Shown here: positions 7,988-17,426 of the stretch, in pieces
Numbering within the stretch: the stretch's first letter is position 1
Layout: every line of letters begins with the position of its first letter
Assembly: GCA_045591315.1 (NCBI GenBank)
Contig: JAZNSN010000040.1
Location: forward strand, 25,353-89,352
Direction: 5' to 3'
DNA: 64,000 nucleotides
From: HGM04593 sp045591315
GTDB taxonomy: Bacteria > Bacteroidota > Bacteroidia > Bacteroidales > Bacteroidaceae
The notes under the pieces: model-generated
Seen by the model: only the letters and a program-made list of their open reading frames with translations
Databases searched by the model: none
Told to the model about the DNA's origin: nothing
Made by a program: the position numbers and the translations under genes

Positions 7988-10504
7988 CTACTTCAACAGA
8001 TTAATAAGTGCTATAACCAATGTCGTTATTGACATTGTAGCTGTACCGATGGTAGTAACGTCACCGACAGAGAGTCTGCGTTCTCCCTTGCGCGGAACAA
8101 CAATCTCACAACCGGGTTGTATTGCCTTGCTTGATGTAGAGGACAATTTCTCAACACTGCCGTTCATATTGATGACATATACGCCTCTTCTCTTTGCCTT
8201 GTTTCCAAAGCCGCCGGCATGCTTTATGTAATAGGAAAGCGACTTTCCCTCCTGCCAGCTTACAGAAGATGGATACATTACCTCTCCGCTAATCTTGACA
8301 GTAGAATTGTACTCAGGGACTGTTAGGATATCTCCGTCACGAAGCACAACATCATAGTCACCTCCCGGTTCTTCTATAGCTTTTTCAAGATTTATAGCCA
8401 AAGAATAGTAGTTCCCGTCATCGAACTTCGCCTTGTAGATAGAGTCAAGCACAGCGATATTTATATCCTTTTCCGACTTCAGCACCTCTTCGTACAATTC
8501 TATCTGAGCCTTGTTACGCTGTATCTCACGGATGTTCATCTCTTCTTCAGTCATGCGACGATGCAGATATGCACCTTTAACGTAGGCTGAATTGGAAGCA
8601 CCGCCCACAGCTTTCATCAAATCACTGAGCTTGTAATTCCTGTTCAGCATGGCATAATGGCCGGCAAAGTTCACAGCACCTTTTACTGTAACGCTTTCAA
8701 TCTCTCTTGAAACCGGACTGCGGTGTACATAAACCTCATCATACGGTTTAAGAACGAAATTTTCACCGCCATCTACAATAAAGCCATCCTTGAGTTCAAA
8801 GCTGAATTTCTCTGTAATTTCATCTTTTTCTTCGACTGCTGCAGGGTCATATATGTGACGATATACATCAACTTTCGCAGTAGAAGCATTCCTTGTCAAC
8901 CCTCCGGCCTGGAGTATCAGGTCTTCAACAGTTGTATTCTCGGCAAACTTATATACTCCGCTGAACCTTACTTCACCTCTGATAGTAAGAGTCTTCTTGC
9001 CATCCATATCGCTCTTGCTAGGGATATATACGGCATCATTGTTACGCAAGGCTACATCGGCAACCCTGCCCTCGACTATACCTTTTATATCTATAGACTG
9101 GGCTTCTATTGTATTGTCATAGTTCCGGTGGTGCATTACTGCTCTATTGAGGAATGCATCCTCACGAAGACCTCCTGCTGCTTCTATAAGTTCATATACC
9201 GTTTTAACCTCATCGCTAAGCTGATATTGGCCGGGATAGAAAACAGCTCCCATTATCTCCACCATGTTTGTAAAACGCGGAACAACGGAATCTATATAAA
9301 CATGGTCGCCGTCATTCAAAGCAAAGCCGCTCATCTCATTCTTACCTACGGTAAAGAGAGAGTACTCGCGTCCGCTCTTCCTTGTAACCCTCATCTTTTC
9401 TGTATATGCCTTGCTTGAGAAACCTCCTGAGTAGTTTATAAGTGAAGATAGCGATTCTGCACCCTTCATCTCGTACATCATCGGACGTTTTACCTCTCCT
9501 TCAATCTCCACCAACGCATCGTATGCCCCAACGCTTATCACATCATTGTCCTCAAGCCGCACATTGCCCTTGGTTGTTCCTTTGAATATAAAGTCATAAA
9601 CATCAATCGAAGCAATCTCCTTATCTTTGCGATAGACCTTTATATTGCGCAATGTTCCCAAGTCACCTATTCCACCGGCTGCATACAAAGCATTGAACGC
9701 TGTAGAGAGGGAACTCAAGGTATAATTTCCGGGAGCAACAACCTCGCCCACTACCTGCACCTGAATTGAGCGGAGCTTGCCTACGGAAAGACTGACTTTG
9801 GATTCGGCATATATATTGCGGAAAAGAGACTTAAGATGAGAGTTCGCAGCCTCAACCGTTTTTCCGGCAAGATAAACCGGGCCTATTCCTTCCACTACAA
9901 CATATCCGTCTGGAGATATTTCATCTTCAATAAGAGTCTGGGAGGCACCCCATACATCGATTATTACCTGATCGCCAGCCCCAAGCAGATAGTTTGCCGG
10001 AGTAGGTATATTCAAGGCCGGTTCAAATGTCAGCAACTCATTGTTGAATATCGAACGCCCGAACACGGTCTTTTCATCATTCTCCATTTCCGTGTCCGGT
10101 TCCTTTTTAAAGTCATTTATTTCTCCTTCATATACATCGAGTTTCTCATCACGTGTAGCATTCCTCAAATCGCGCCCGGAACGGAAAGATTCACCTTGGC
10201 TTCTGAGTCTTTTATCTTCCTCACGCATGCGATTAACCTTATTGGCTGAAGAATTTTTGGTAAGTTCTTCAGCACCCAAAAGCGAATTCTCGGCATTATA
10301 CTCTTCTTTAATCCTTGTCAAACGGTCGGCAGATATGCCTCTCTGCATAAGCTTCATTGCTATTGATCTTTCACTGGAGCCCTTTTTCTGCTCACTCAAT
10401 ATAAAATCAACAATCTGCTGGTCACTCATAACCTGAGCTACAGCAGTTTGCAAACAAAAGACAAGTGAGAGAAGAAACAATATCCTTTTCATATATGTCA
10501 TCAT
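7988..10504 (-). CDS. Polysaccharide export protein (Wza-like, SLBB repeats)
   Basis: 838 residues. A signal peptide (MKRILFLLSLVFCLQTAVAQ, starting at an internal ATG at 10492) is followed by a helical segment rich in charged residues. The Poly_export motif (PANYLLGAGDQVIIDVWG) lies near residue 175, followed by about six SLBB beta-grasp repeats (for example IQVQVVGEVVAPGNYTLSSL and VEIMGAVFYPGQYQLS). A C-terminal membrane helix (TIGTATMSITTLVIALINLL) is present. It would form the outer-membrane export channel. Twice the length of E. coli Wza because of the extra SLBB copies, which is normal in Bacteroidetes. Confidence 0.92.
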   Translation of the reverse strand: MMTYMKRILFLLSLVFCLQTAVAQVMSDQQIVDFILSEQKKGSSERSIAMKLMQRGISADRLTRIKEEYNAENSLLGAEELTKNSSANKVNRMREEDKRLRSQGESFRSGRDLRNATRDEKLDVYEGEINDFKKEPDTEMENDEKTVFGRSIFNNELLTFEPALNIPTPANYLLGAGDQVIIDVWGASQTLIEDEISPDGYVVVEGIGPVYLAGKTVEAANSHLKSLFRNIYAESKVSLSVGKLRSIQVQVVGEVVAPGNYTLSSLSTAFNALYAAGGIGDLGTLRNIKVYRKDKEIASIDVYDFIFKGTTKGNVRLEDNDVISVGAYDALVEIEGEVKRPMMYEMKGAESLSSLINYSGGFSSKAYTEKMRVTRKSGREYSLFTVGKNEMSGFALNDGDHVYIDSVVPRFTNMVEIMGAVFYPGQYQLSDEVKTVYELIEAAGGLREDAFLNRAVMHHRNYDNTIEAQSIDIKGIVEGRVADVALRNNDAVYIPSKSDMDGKKTLTIRGEVRFSGVYKFAENTTVEDLILQAGGLTRNASTAKVDVYRHIYDPAAVEEKDEITEKFSFELKDGFIVDGGENFVLKPYDEVYVHRSPVSREIESVTVKGAVNFAGHYAMLNRNYKLSDLMKAVGGASNSAYVKGAYLHRRMTEEEMNIREIQRNKAQIELYEEVLKSEKDINIAVLDSIYKAKFDDGNYYSLAINLEKAIEEPGGDYDVVLRDGDILTVPEYNSTVKISGEVMYPSSVSWQEGKSLSYYIKHAGGFGNKAKRRGVYVINMNGSVEKLSSTSSKAIQPGCEIVVPRKGERRLSVGDVTTIGTATMSITTLVIALINLLK

Positions 10505-10513
10505 TTCCTGTTT

Positions 10514-11125
10514 TTAGAATTTCTTACCTTTCAATATATACAGCACGGTTGTTACTATTATTTTCAAATCAAGGAACAAGGAACGTTTTCTCAGATACTC
10601 AAGGTCCATATCCAAACGGGTGAGCATCTTCTCCAGAGTATCGGTATATCCATTGTAAATAGTCGCCATAGAGGTCAATCCCGGACGCATAAGATATACA
10701 TAATCGTAGTTGGGGTTACGTTCACGTATCTTGTCAATATAATACTGACGCTCCGGCCTTGGGCCCACAAATGACATGTCACCGATGAAGACATTCCACA
10801 ACTGAGGCAACTCGTCGAGATGATGTTCGCGCAAGAAACGGCCGACCTTTGTAAGGCGCTCATCGCCCTTTGCTGCCAACTGCGGTTTTCCGGAACTCTC
10901 TGAATCGGCATGCATTGTCCTGAATTTGAATATATTGAACGCTTTACCTTTATAACCGATTCTCTCCTGACGGAATATCACGCTGCCATCGTTCTGAACG
11001 CGCAACCTGATATACACAATCAAGAATACCGGAGACAACGCCAAAAGGCCAAAGAACGAACAAAGCACATCGAAAAGACGTTTTATTGCACGTTCAAAAA
11101 CATTCATGCCATCCTTAATGACCAT
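10514..11125 (-). CDS. Initiating undecaprenyl-phosphate sugar-1-P transferase, short form
   Basis: 203 residues, the catalytic half only of the WbaP/WcaJ family. One membrane helix (FDVLCSFFGLLALSPVFLIV) is followed by the conserved FNIFKFRTMHADS, then DELPQLWNVFIGDMSFVGPRP, which carries the catalytic Asp-Glu and the PRP motif. It transfers a sugar phosphate from a UDP-sugar to undecaprenyl phosphate to start the repeat unit. First gene of the operon, preceded by about 200 bases with a promoter-like -7 box. The five-helix N-terminal domain of WbaP is absent, as in PglC-like enzymes. Confidence 0.92.
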   Translation of the reverse strand: MVIKDGMNVFERAIKRLFDVLCSFFGLLALSPVFLIVYIRLRVQNDGSVIFRQERIGYKGKAFNIFKFRTMHADSESSGKPQLAAKGDERLTKVGRFLREHHLDELPQLWNVFIGDMSFVGPRPERQYYIDKIRERNPNYDYVYLMRPGLTSMATIYNGYTDTLEKMLTRLDMDLEYLRKRSLFLDLKIIVTTVLYILKGKKF

Positions 11126-11176
11126 ATCTTGTATTTTTATTTTTCTTAGTAATATATCTTATTAACTGCCTTTTAA

Positions 11177-11184
11177 CAAAAATA
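11177..11184 (-). promoter_or_regulatory. -7 box of capsule operon promoter
   Basis: TATTTTTG read on the minus strand matches the Bacteroidetes -7 consensus TAnnTTTG and lies about 52 bases before the start codon at 11125. No good TTTG -33 element sits 19-21 bases upstream, so the call is tentative. Neither an UpxY-like antiterminator gene nor an inverted-repeat-flanked invertible promoter is visible here. Confidence 0.4.
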
Positions 11185-11331
11185 TTGCAAAGAAAACACT
11201 TTTTTTCGGTAAAAAAAAGCATTGCTGACAAGCAAGAAAGGGAACATTAATCCATTACGAACGGAAGAGTAGGATTAACGCGCTGATACACAATCATTTA
11301 CATAAGCAGAATTCTGATATTTGCCAAACTG

Positions 11332-12633
11332 TCAGACAAGGATATTTTTTATATCCTCAATACCTGCTCCGGGGTAGTAATGTGCAAGAATTTCCGAAAA
11401 AGCATATCCCTTATCACCCATCACCGCTGCACCTATCTGGCAAAGCCCAACCCCATGCCCCCAGCCTGCGCCTTTTATTACAAACTTACACCCGCCATCG
11501 GCTGCACGAACTTTATCAACGACAAAGGCCGAACTGTAAAGATGTGTATGCGAAAGCCAACGGCGTATCTCAAGTTCCTTGCCGACAATCTTCGTAACCT
11601 TGCTGCCAACTATGCGTAACCGCACTATACGGCCCGACTCACCCCTCTCCAACGGCACCAGTTCCTCAACCATACCGAAATCTATGCCGGAACGTTCCTT
11701 GAGCAAAGAAGAGAGTTCGTTCTGCGAATATTCCACACGCCAACGATAGAAGTCGTTTGTTTCCTGGTCGTAACCGTTAAGTACTTGCAAAAGCAGCTCC
11801 TTGCCGGCCTCATTGCAGAAAGATTCGGGACTATCCTCAATCCATGCCCTTGCCCCCTCTTCAGTCGTGAGGTCGGGCAAAGGTTCCTCTTCTGCAGTAT
11901 CTCTGAAGACCTGCAGATAGGGATAATCCTCATTCTCCCAACATGCAGAAAAACGTTCTGTCACACCTCCGCAACATTTGCTAAAACGAGCATCGCACAC
12001 CTCACCGCCATAGGAAAGCACCAGACCGCATGTATTCTTTACCGCACGTTCCACGTTAGGATTCAACGACCTGGTAACCCCTTGATAGCGTTGGCAATGG
12101 TCATCGGCACACAAATCGAAAAGAGTATGGTCCTCACGTGCATACCAGCGCACGATCTCATCGCTATTCTCCCAACCCAGCGAGCCTTGCTGTACCTTTT
12201 CTTTCCGAAGCAGCTGTGCATAGAGCCAACTGCGTGAGATTACCGTATGCGCTTTAAGGAATTCAAGGGATGAAGTTGCCGACATTTCGCTCGATATTAC
12301 GCTCACCAGATACTCCTCGACACAGATACGGTTTATAGCCCTGACCATACCGTTCTCTACAATAAGCAGCAGCTCGCCTCTGAAACTCTGGTTTTCCTTG
12401 CGCTGCCAATGAAAGTTTACACCAATGACAACATCATGCAGAGTAAATGTACAGTTTTCATCGTTTGGAACAAAACGGAAGCATTCAGACAAATCATTGC
12501 CGACCTTCACCTTGCCACCCTCGACAACAGCACGGAATTCACCCGAAAGGAGGTTTCCGTTACATGAAAAAGTGCCGTTCAAATCGAACTTTATTGCTGA
12601 TGCAAGCAGTATTCCGACATCGACCTTTCTCAT
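11332..12633 (-). CDS. SpoIID/LytB-domain protein
   Basis: 433 residues. The SpoIID core begins near residue 95 (VEEYLVSVISSEMSATSSLEFLKAHTVISR), matching the NEM...LKAQAVAAR block that holds the catalytic Glu of SpoIID lytic transglycosylases. It continues with ARFSKCCGGVTE and ends with GAGWGHGVGLCQIGAAVMG, the family's signature. No signal peptide is seen, which is odd for a peptidoglycan-active enzyme; the protein may act inside or use another exit. It overlaps the 3' end of the GT/DUF4922 fusion by four bases, so the two are co-expressed. Confidence 0.88.
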   Translation of the reverse strand: MRKVDVGILLASAIKFDLNGTFSCNGNLLSGEFRAVVEGGKVKVGNDLSECFRFVPNDENCTFTLHDVVIGVNFHWQRKENQSFRGELLLIVENGMVRAINRICVEEYLVSVISSEMSATSSLEFLKAHTVISRSWLYAQLLRKEKVQQGSLGWENSDEIVRWYAREDHTLFDLCADDHCQRYQGVTRSLNPNVERAVKNTCGLVLSYGGEVCDARFSKCCGGVTERFSACWENEDYPYLQVFRDTAEEEPLPDLTTEEGARAWIEDSPESFCNEAGKELLLQVLNGYDQETNDFYRWRVEYSQNELSSLLKERSGIDFGMVEELVPLERGESGRIVRLRIVGSKVTKIVGKELEIRRWLSHTHLYSSAFVVDKVRAADGGCKFVIKGAGWGHGVGLCQIGAAVMGDKGYAFSEILAHYYPGAGIEDIKNILV

Positions 12634-15038
12634 ACTTCACCACATATCTTGCATGCAACTTCATCGGCATCTTCCTGCGAGAGGGCCACCTCACGCAGCA
12701 TTGCTGCAGCCTCATCGGACGTAATCGCTGCAAAATCACTCTCGCGCGGTGTTATCATCAGCCCGGCCATATCAAGTGCTCCGGGACTGACCAGACGGTT
12801 TGCCGGACCTTCTGCATAATAACAAGAAGGGCGGTGAACAGCACGAGGCACGACTATCGTTACATAGCCGTCTGCAATGGAATAACAAGCCATTACATTC
12901 ATACGTGGTTCAGGTTCACCTTCGACCAATGGCAACGCAGAGCACAAATGCCTGAAAAGTTCATTTGATGCAGAAACTTTACGCGCGACAACCATAAAAA
13001 GCGGCACAACGTATGAATCAACTTTATAGATTGCGCCCTCTTCCTTTACGAGCAGAGGCTCCATCCCGCAGGAGAGTTCTTCACTCCATTCATCGCCAAG
13101 CAGTGGTATAGAGCTTTTATTTCCGGCCTGAAGATGGGCGTGGTCGGGAGCGGAAGCTCCGCAATGGGCTCCGTTGTAGAAGATTGCCGAATCCTGCCAC
13201 TCGCGCGCCAGATGAAGCATATCGATATACATCTCGCCCAACAGCTGCTGCTTATGTTCCTTATGCGGAAGAGTCAAATGGAATGGAAGTATCGGGAATG
13301 GGTTGACCAGCACCTCAAGACTTCCCAGTGCCTGCAAGGATATCTGCTCCACCGGACGGTTTTCGGCACAAAGGAAACATCTGCGGGCAGTAATGGATGC
13401 CGAATCTATCTTTGCAGCGGTAGAGACCATCCTGGCCGGATTGAACTGCAATGCAACTCCGTTCTCAAGCTTACGCACCTTTACATTTTCCAGTTCTGAA
13501 TATCTTTTTGCCGCATCGGGCCATTTTTCGAGCTGTTCTTCAAAAAAAGAGTGCACATCTTCACCTGACGGCAACGGCATATCTTTCATCAGTTGTATCC
13601 GAGCTTCAAGCTCAGCACTCCTTAAAGAATCCTTATAGAAATTATGGGCATTTACCTTTGCATGCGACAAGGCCGCATCGGAATTCCCGCCCCAACGACG
13701 GCAGAGATAAAGCACATCATAGATGCGCCCTATCCTGTAGCTGCGCGATATTTGCAGGCCAACTGCATAATCCTCGCCGTAGCTTACGTTCGGAAAGCCA
13801 ATTTCCCTTATAACCGGGGTAAAGAATGCACGCGGAGCACCAAGCCCGTTTATACGCAGTGCATTGTTGCGTCCGTTCTCCTCAGTCCATTCACGGTGGT
13901 CGATAACTCCAGGAGGCAATGTGTTCAATTCGAAGTCACATATACGGTACGAGCCGACAAGCATAGCACACTGCTGGGCATAGAAGCCGTCAACAATGCG
14001 TTGCAAGGTATCGGTTCCGCTGTAAAGGTCGTCACTGTCGAGCTGCACTGCAAAACGGCCGCATTTCGAGTGATTTACAGCCAGTTCCCAACAGCCTCCG
14101 ATACCGAGGTCATGACGTTCGGGGACAACATGCAGAACTCTGCTGTCGTGGAAGGAGTCTATTATTTCCCCAGTCCTGTCGGTAGAATGGTTATCTACAA
14201 CAATTATATTGAACGGGAAAGCCGTCTCCTGCGACAGGACAGACGATATGGCATCCGATATTGTCGATTCGCGGTTGAGAACCGGTATGATTACCGATGC
14301 CTCATACTCAAAACTGCCGGCAGAAAGGTCGATTCTCCTATACTTGCACGGCGGCAGATAACCGCCGATAGCCTTAAGATGAGAAGTACAGGCCTTTTCC
14401 ATCTCTATCTGAACATCACGCTGTGCCGGATTCACATAATCGAACTGCTTTTCGCCGCTCTTGCGGTTGTCGTTCTCACATTCGGTATATACGAGCTCCT
14501 TGAAATGGAACAGTGAACCTATCCGGCTCATTGCAAGACGCAATTGGTAAACGCCGGCATAACTGTACTCTTCGAATGGTTCGGACAGATACTCCTTCAA
14601 GGCCGACGTCCTGAACATGAGCAGGGAACCGAAATCGAAATCGTTTCTAAGGCTGCCCGGCTGATAATCGATAGCAGGAGCCTCAACGACCTCGCCGGAT
14701 ATGGACTTGCAATAGTCGGAATAGGCCATTGAAGCATCCGCAGACATGCAGCATGCCATGCGGTAAAGCTTCTCCTCATCGAGCTGCAGGCCTTCCTTGC
14801 CGATATATACCGCAAATGTAGCGGAAGCACGCTCGGCCATATCACGCAATACTGGTGTTGAAAGCAGGGAAGCGGCCTCTATGACCGTTGTCTTTTCGGG
14901 CAACCGGACATCGGGAGCCGACGCGCTCCACAGCCACACGTGAGCGATTTTTGGATTGGCAATATATCTGCCTATCGTTTCCTGCAGGGTTCCTTCCTGA
15001 GGGAAAGGCATGAACAGTTCTATAGTGTAATTCTCCAT
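12630..15038 (-). CDS. GT2 + GT2 + GalT/HIT-like (DUF4922) fusion protein
   Basis: 802 residues from the ATG at 15038. Residues 1-240 resemble a degenerate GT-A domain (MAYSDYCKS, RNDFDFGSLLMFRTSAL). Residues about 250-480 are a clear GT2 domain (EASVIIPVLNRESTISDAIS, IIVVDNHSTDRT, VQLDSDDLYSG). The last 260 residues are the DUF4922 region: a CFLC pair, then VNPFPILPFHLTLPHKEHKQ and GAHCGASAPDHAHLQAG, whose HxHxQ matches the nucleotidyl-transfer histidine motif of GalT/Ap4A-phosphorylase-type HIT proteins. It may both make or use a nucleotide sugar and transfer it. Partner and substrate unknown; the pairing with SpoIID hints at the envelope. Confidence 0.82.
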   Translation of the reverse strand: MENYTIELFMPFPQEGTLQETIGRYIANPKIAHVWLWSASAPDVRLPEKTTVIEAASLLSTPVLRDMAERASATFAVYIGKEGLQLDEEKLYRMACCMSADASMAYSDYCKSISGEVVEAPAIDYQPGSLRNDFDFGSLLMFRTSALKEYLSEPFEEYSYAGVYQLRLAMSRIGSLFHFKELVYTECENDNRKSGEKQFDYVNPAQRDVQIEMEKACTSHLKAIGGYLPPCKYRRIDLSAGSFEYEASVIIPVLNRESTISDAISSVLSQETAFPFNIIVVDNHSTDRTGEIIDSFHDSRVLHVVPERHDLGIGGCWELAVNHSKCGRFAVQLDSDDLYSGTDTLQRIVDGFYAQQCAMLVGSYRICDFELNTLPPGVIDHREWTEENGRNNALRINGLGAPRAFFTPVIREIGFPNVSYGEDYAVGLQISRSYRIGRIYDVLYLCRRWGGNSDAALSHAKVNAHNFYKDSLRSAELEARIQLMKDMPLPSGEDVHSFFEEQLEKWPDAAKRYSELENVKVRKLENGVALQFNPARMVSTAAKIDSASITARRCFLCAENRPVEQISLQALGSLEVLVNPFPILPFHLTLPHKEHKQQLLGEMYIDMLHLAREWQDSAIFYNGAHCGASAPDHAHLQAGNKSSIPLLGDEWSEELSCGMEPLLVKEEGAIYKVDSYVVPLFMVVARKVSASNELFRHLCSALPLVEGEPEPRMNVMACYSIADGYVTIVVPRAVHRPSCYYAEGPANRLVSPGALDMAGLMITPRESDFAAITSDEAAAMLREVALSQEDADEVACKICGEV

Positions 15039-15243
15039 ATTTTTATATGTTTTCGGCAAATTGCCGTATTATACCTCTAATGCAAAAGCACGCTATGCAC
15101 AAGTCGTTCGCATGCCGGCATATTGAATGCGAATTTAATAAAAAGGAAGCCGAAAAAAAACTTTTGGACCAAACAAATGACACTCCAAAATATAAATATA
15201 AAATTTATTGTTATATAATAACATTCATACCACTTTTTTGCAT

Positions 15244-15251
15244 TATCTTCG
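15244..15251 (+). promoter_or_regulatory. -7 box (TATCTTCG) of the rlmN operon
   Basis: TATCTTCG lies 53 bases before the rlmN start, preceded by TTTTTTGCAT. The same stretch, with one base change, precedes the TSCPD gene at 60010, which supports it as a promoter of the TAnnTTCG type. It would drive the rlmN-to-HAD run. Confidence 0.45.
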
Positions 15252-15304
15252 TAACTGATTTCGTAAATTAGAGGTATTATAGCTATACATTGAGGACAAA
15301 ACAG

Positions 15305-16363
15305 ATGGAAAACGGGAAAAGGAAACTGGCCGGAATGACTCTCAACGCACTCAAGGAGGCAGTCAAAGAAGCCGGAATGCCGGCTTTTACTGCAAAGCAG
15401 ATTGCCGATTGGATATATTGCAAACGCATAGATTCCATTGACGGGATGTCCAACATATCGCTCAGGAACCGCGAAAAGCTGAAAGAGCTGTTCGAAGTGG
15501 GATACAAAGGACCCGCCGAGGCAGCCCGTTCAGTTGACGGAACCGTAAAATACCTTTACGAAGTGGATAACGGACATTTCGTCGAGGCTGTTTATATCCC
15601 CGACGGAGAGCGTGCAACGCTATGCGTCTCTTCGCAGGTGGGATGCAAGATGAACTGCCTTTTCTGCATGACCGGCAAACAGAAATATACAGCAAACCTT
15701 ACATCGAACGAGATACTCAACCAGATTCTGGCACTGCCTGAATTTGAGAAACTCACCAACATCGTTTTTATGGGCATGGGCGAGCCTTGTGACAATCTCG
15801 ACAACCTCTTGCAGGCAATCGAAGTGCTCACAAGCGATTATGGGCTTGGCTGGAGTCCTCACCGCATTACGGTATCATCGGTAGGAGTACGCAAGGGACT
15901 GAAAAGACTGCTCGATTCGGGCGACTACCATATCGCCATAAGCCTGCACCACCCTATACCTGAGAAACGTGCCGAAATAATGCCTGCCGAGAAGGGTTTC
16001 TCCATAGTAGAGATGCTCGACCTGCTGCGACAATACGACTTCAGCCACCAGCGACGTCTCACATTCGAGTACATCGTGTTCAAGGGGATAAACGAGACTC
16101 AGTTCTATGCACGCAAGTTGCTCAAGCTGCTCGACGGCATAGATTGCCGTATAAACCTGATACGCTACCATGCCATTCCTGGAGTGCCGTTGGAAGGAGT
16201 TGACGAGAACGGAATGACGCAGCTGAGGGATTTTCTCACCAAGAACGGGCTGTTCACTACAATAAGGGCCTCACGAGGAGAGGACATCTTCGCTGCATGC
16301 GGAATGTTATCGACATTGAAGCAGGAACAGAATAATGCAAAGAACCAACAAGAGATATCATGA
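15305..16363 (+). CDS. rlmN: 23S rRNA (adenine-C2)-methyltransferase RlmN
   Basis: 352 residues from the ATG at 15305 (the frame also opens at a TTG at 15290). A radical-SAM enzyme that methylates C2 of A2503 in 23S rRNA and A37 of some tRNAs. The 4Fe-4S motif CxxxCxxC is present as CKMNCLFC near residue 116, followed by GMGEPCDN and VSSVGVRKG. The C-terminal cysteine (EDIFAACGML, near residue 337), which carries the transient methyl group, is also present. Its stop overlaps the next start by four bases (ATGA). Confidence 0.96.
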   Translation: MENGKRKLAGMTLNALKEAVKEAGMPAFTAKQIADWIYCKRIDSIDGMSNISLRNREKLKELFEVGYKGPAEAARSVDGTVKYLYEVDNGHFVEAVYIPDGERATLCVSSQVGCKMNCLFCMTGKQKYTANLTSNEILNQILALPEFEKLTNIVFMGMGEPCDNLDNLLQAIEVLTSDYGLGWSPHRITVSSVGVRKGLKRLLDSGDYHIAISLHHPIPEKRAEIMPAEKGFSIVEMLDLLRQYDFSHQRRLTFEYIVFKGINETQFYARKLLKLLDGIDCRINLIRYHAIPGVPLEGVDENGMTQLRDFLTKNGLFTTIRASRGEDIFAACGMLSTLKQEQNNAKNQQEIS

Positions 16364-17415
16364 AGAATTTAGTATCATTGATTTTTGCGGCAATACTGTT
16401 TGCCAACTGTCACGGATTATCCGAAAGTTTCAAGAAATCGGCTGTAGGAAACCCGTATGAGGTACTTGTAGTATGCGATGAAGCATTCTGGGAGAGCCCT
16501 GCCGGAAGAGCCATATACAATGCCCTGGACACCGATGTGCCGGGATTGCCGCAATCGGAGCGATCGTTCCGCATATCGCGTGTGAGCGAAGCCAACTTCT
16601 CAGGAATGGTAAAGCCGTTCCGAAACGTGATTACAGTTGACATCAACGACCGCATGTACACAAAGACATCATTCAAGTACTCAAGGGACCCGTTTGCCAC
16701 ACCGCAGATGATTATGACCATACAGTCGCCCAGCAGTGCCGAATTGGAAGAGTACGTGAACAAGAACAAGCAGGTAATAGTGGATTTCTTCAATGCAGCC
16801 GAAATGAACAGGCAGATAGACAACCTAAAGGCAAGGCATAATGAGAAGGCTCTTGCTACGACAAAGGAGATGTTCGACTGCGAACTGCTGATTCCGGCAG
16901 AACTGAACGGTGAGAAGAGAGGCGAGAACTTCGTGTGGTTCTCCGACTTCAACTCTACCAACCCCGACATTCTGAGTTTTGTAATGTACAGCTACCCTTA
17001 TACATCGGTCGATAATTTCTCAAGAGAAAACTACATACACATGCGAGACTCTGTCATGAAAGTGAACATGCCGGGAGGAAAGCCGGGACAATACATGCAG
17101 ACCGACTCTATGTTTGTAGAGATTACCGAGACTTCGGACCGCGACCGATACATGCAGCTTGCAAGAGGCCTCTGGTACATGGAGAACGACATGATGGGCG
17201 GCCCGTTCGTGTCACATGCAATGGTCGATGAGCAGAACGGACGCGTAATAGTTGTGGAGGCATTCTTATATGCCCCGAACAAGAAGAAAGGCGCGACAAT
17301 GCGTAAGCTTGAATCATCGCTCTACACATTGAAGATGCCTGTTGACAAGATGCTGGAAAACAGTACACACATTCCCGAAGTTGTAGTTGAAGCAAACGGA
17401 GAAGAAACAAAATAA
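16360..17415 (+). CDS. DUF4837 family lipoprotein
   Basis: 351 residues. The signal sequence MKNLVSLIFAAILFANC ends in a degenerate lipobox (FANC), so the mature protein is probably lipid-anchored. The rest (GNPYEVLVVCDEAFWESPAG, ENFVWFSDFNSTNPDILSFV, GPFVSHAMVDEQNGRVIVVE) matches what I know of the Bacteroidetes family DUF4837, often found beside rlmN. Function is unknown. Translation is coupled to rlmN by an ATGA overlap, and pdxA follows after 11 bases. Confidence 0.85.
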   Translation: MKNLVSLIFAAILFANCHGLSESFKKSAVGNPYEVLVVCDEAFWESPAGRAIYNALDTDVPGLPQSERSFRISRVSEANFSGMVKPFRNVITVDINDRMYTKTSFKYSRDPFATPQMIMTIQSPSSAELEEYVNKNKQVIVDFFNAAEMNRQIDNLKARHNEKALATTKEMFDCELLIPAELNGEKRGENFVWFSDFNSTNPDILSFVMYSYPYTSVDNFSRENYIHMRDSVMKVNMPGGKPGQYMQTDSMFVEITETSDRDRYMQLARGLWYMENDMMGGPFVSHAMVDEQNGRVIVVEAFLYAPNKKKGATMRKLESSLYTLKMPVDKMLENSTHIPEVVVEANGEETK

Positions 17416-17426
17416 GAAGAGACGAC

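Noticed and set aside
8723..9418. 231-residue plus-strand frame
   Set aside because: Antisense to the SLBB repeats of the Wza-like gene.
13644..14516. 290-residue plus-strand frame
   Set aside because: Antisense to the GT2/DUF4922 fusion, whose motifs are clear on the other strand.
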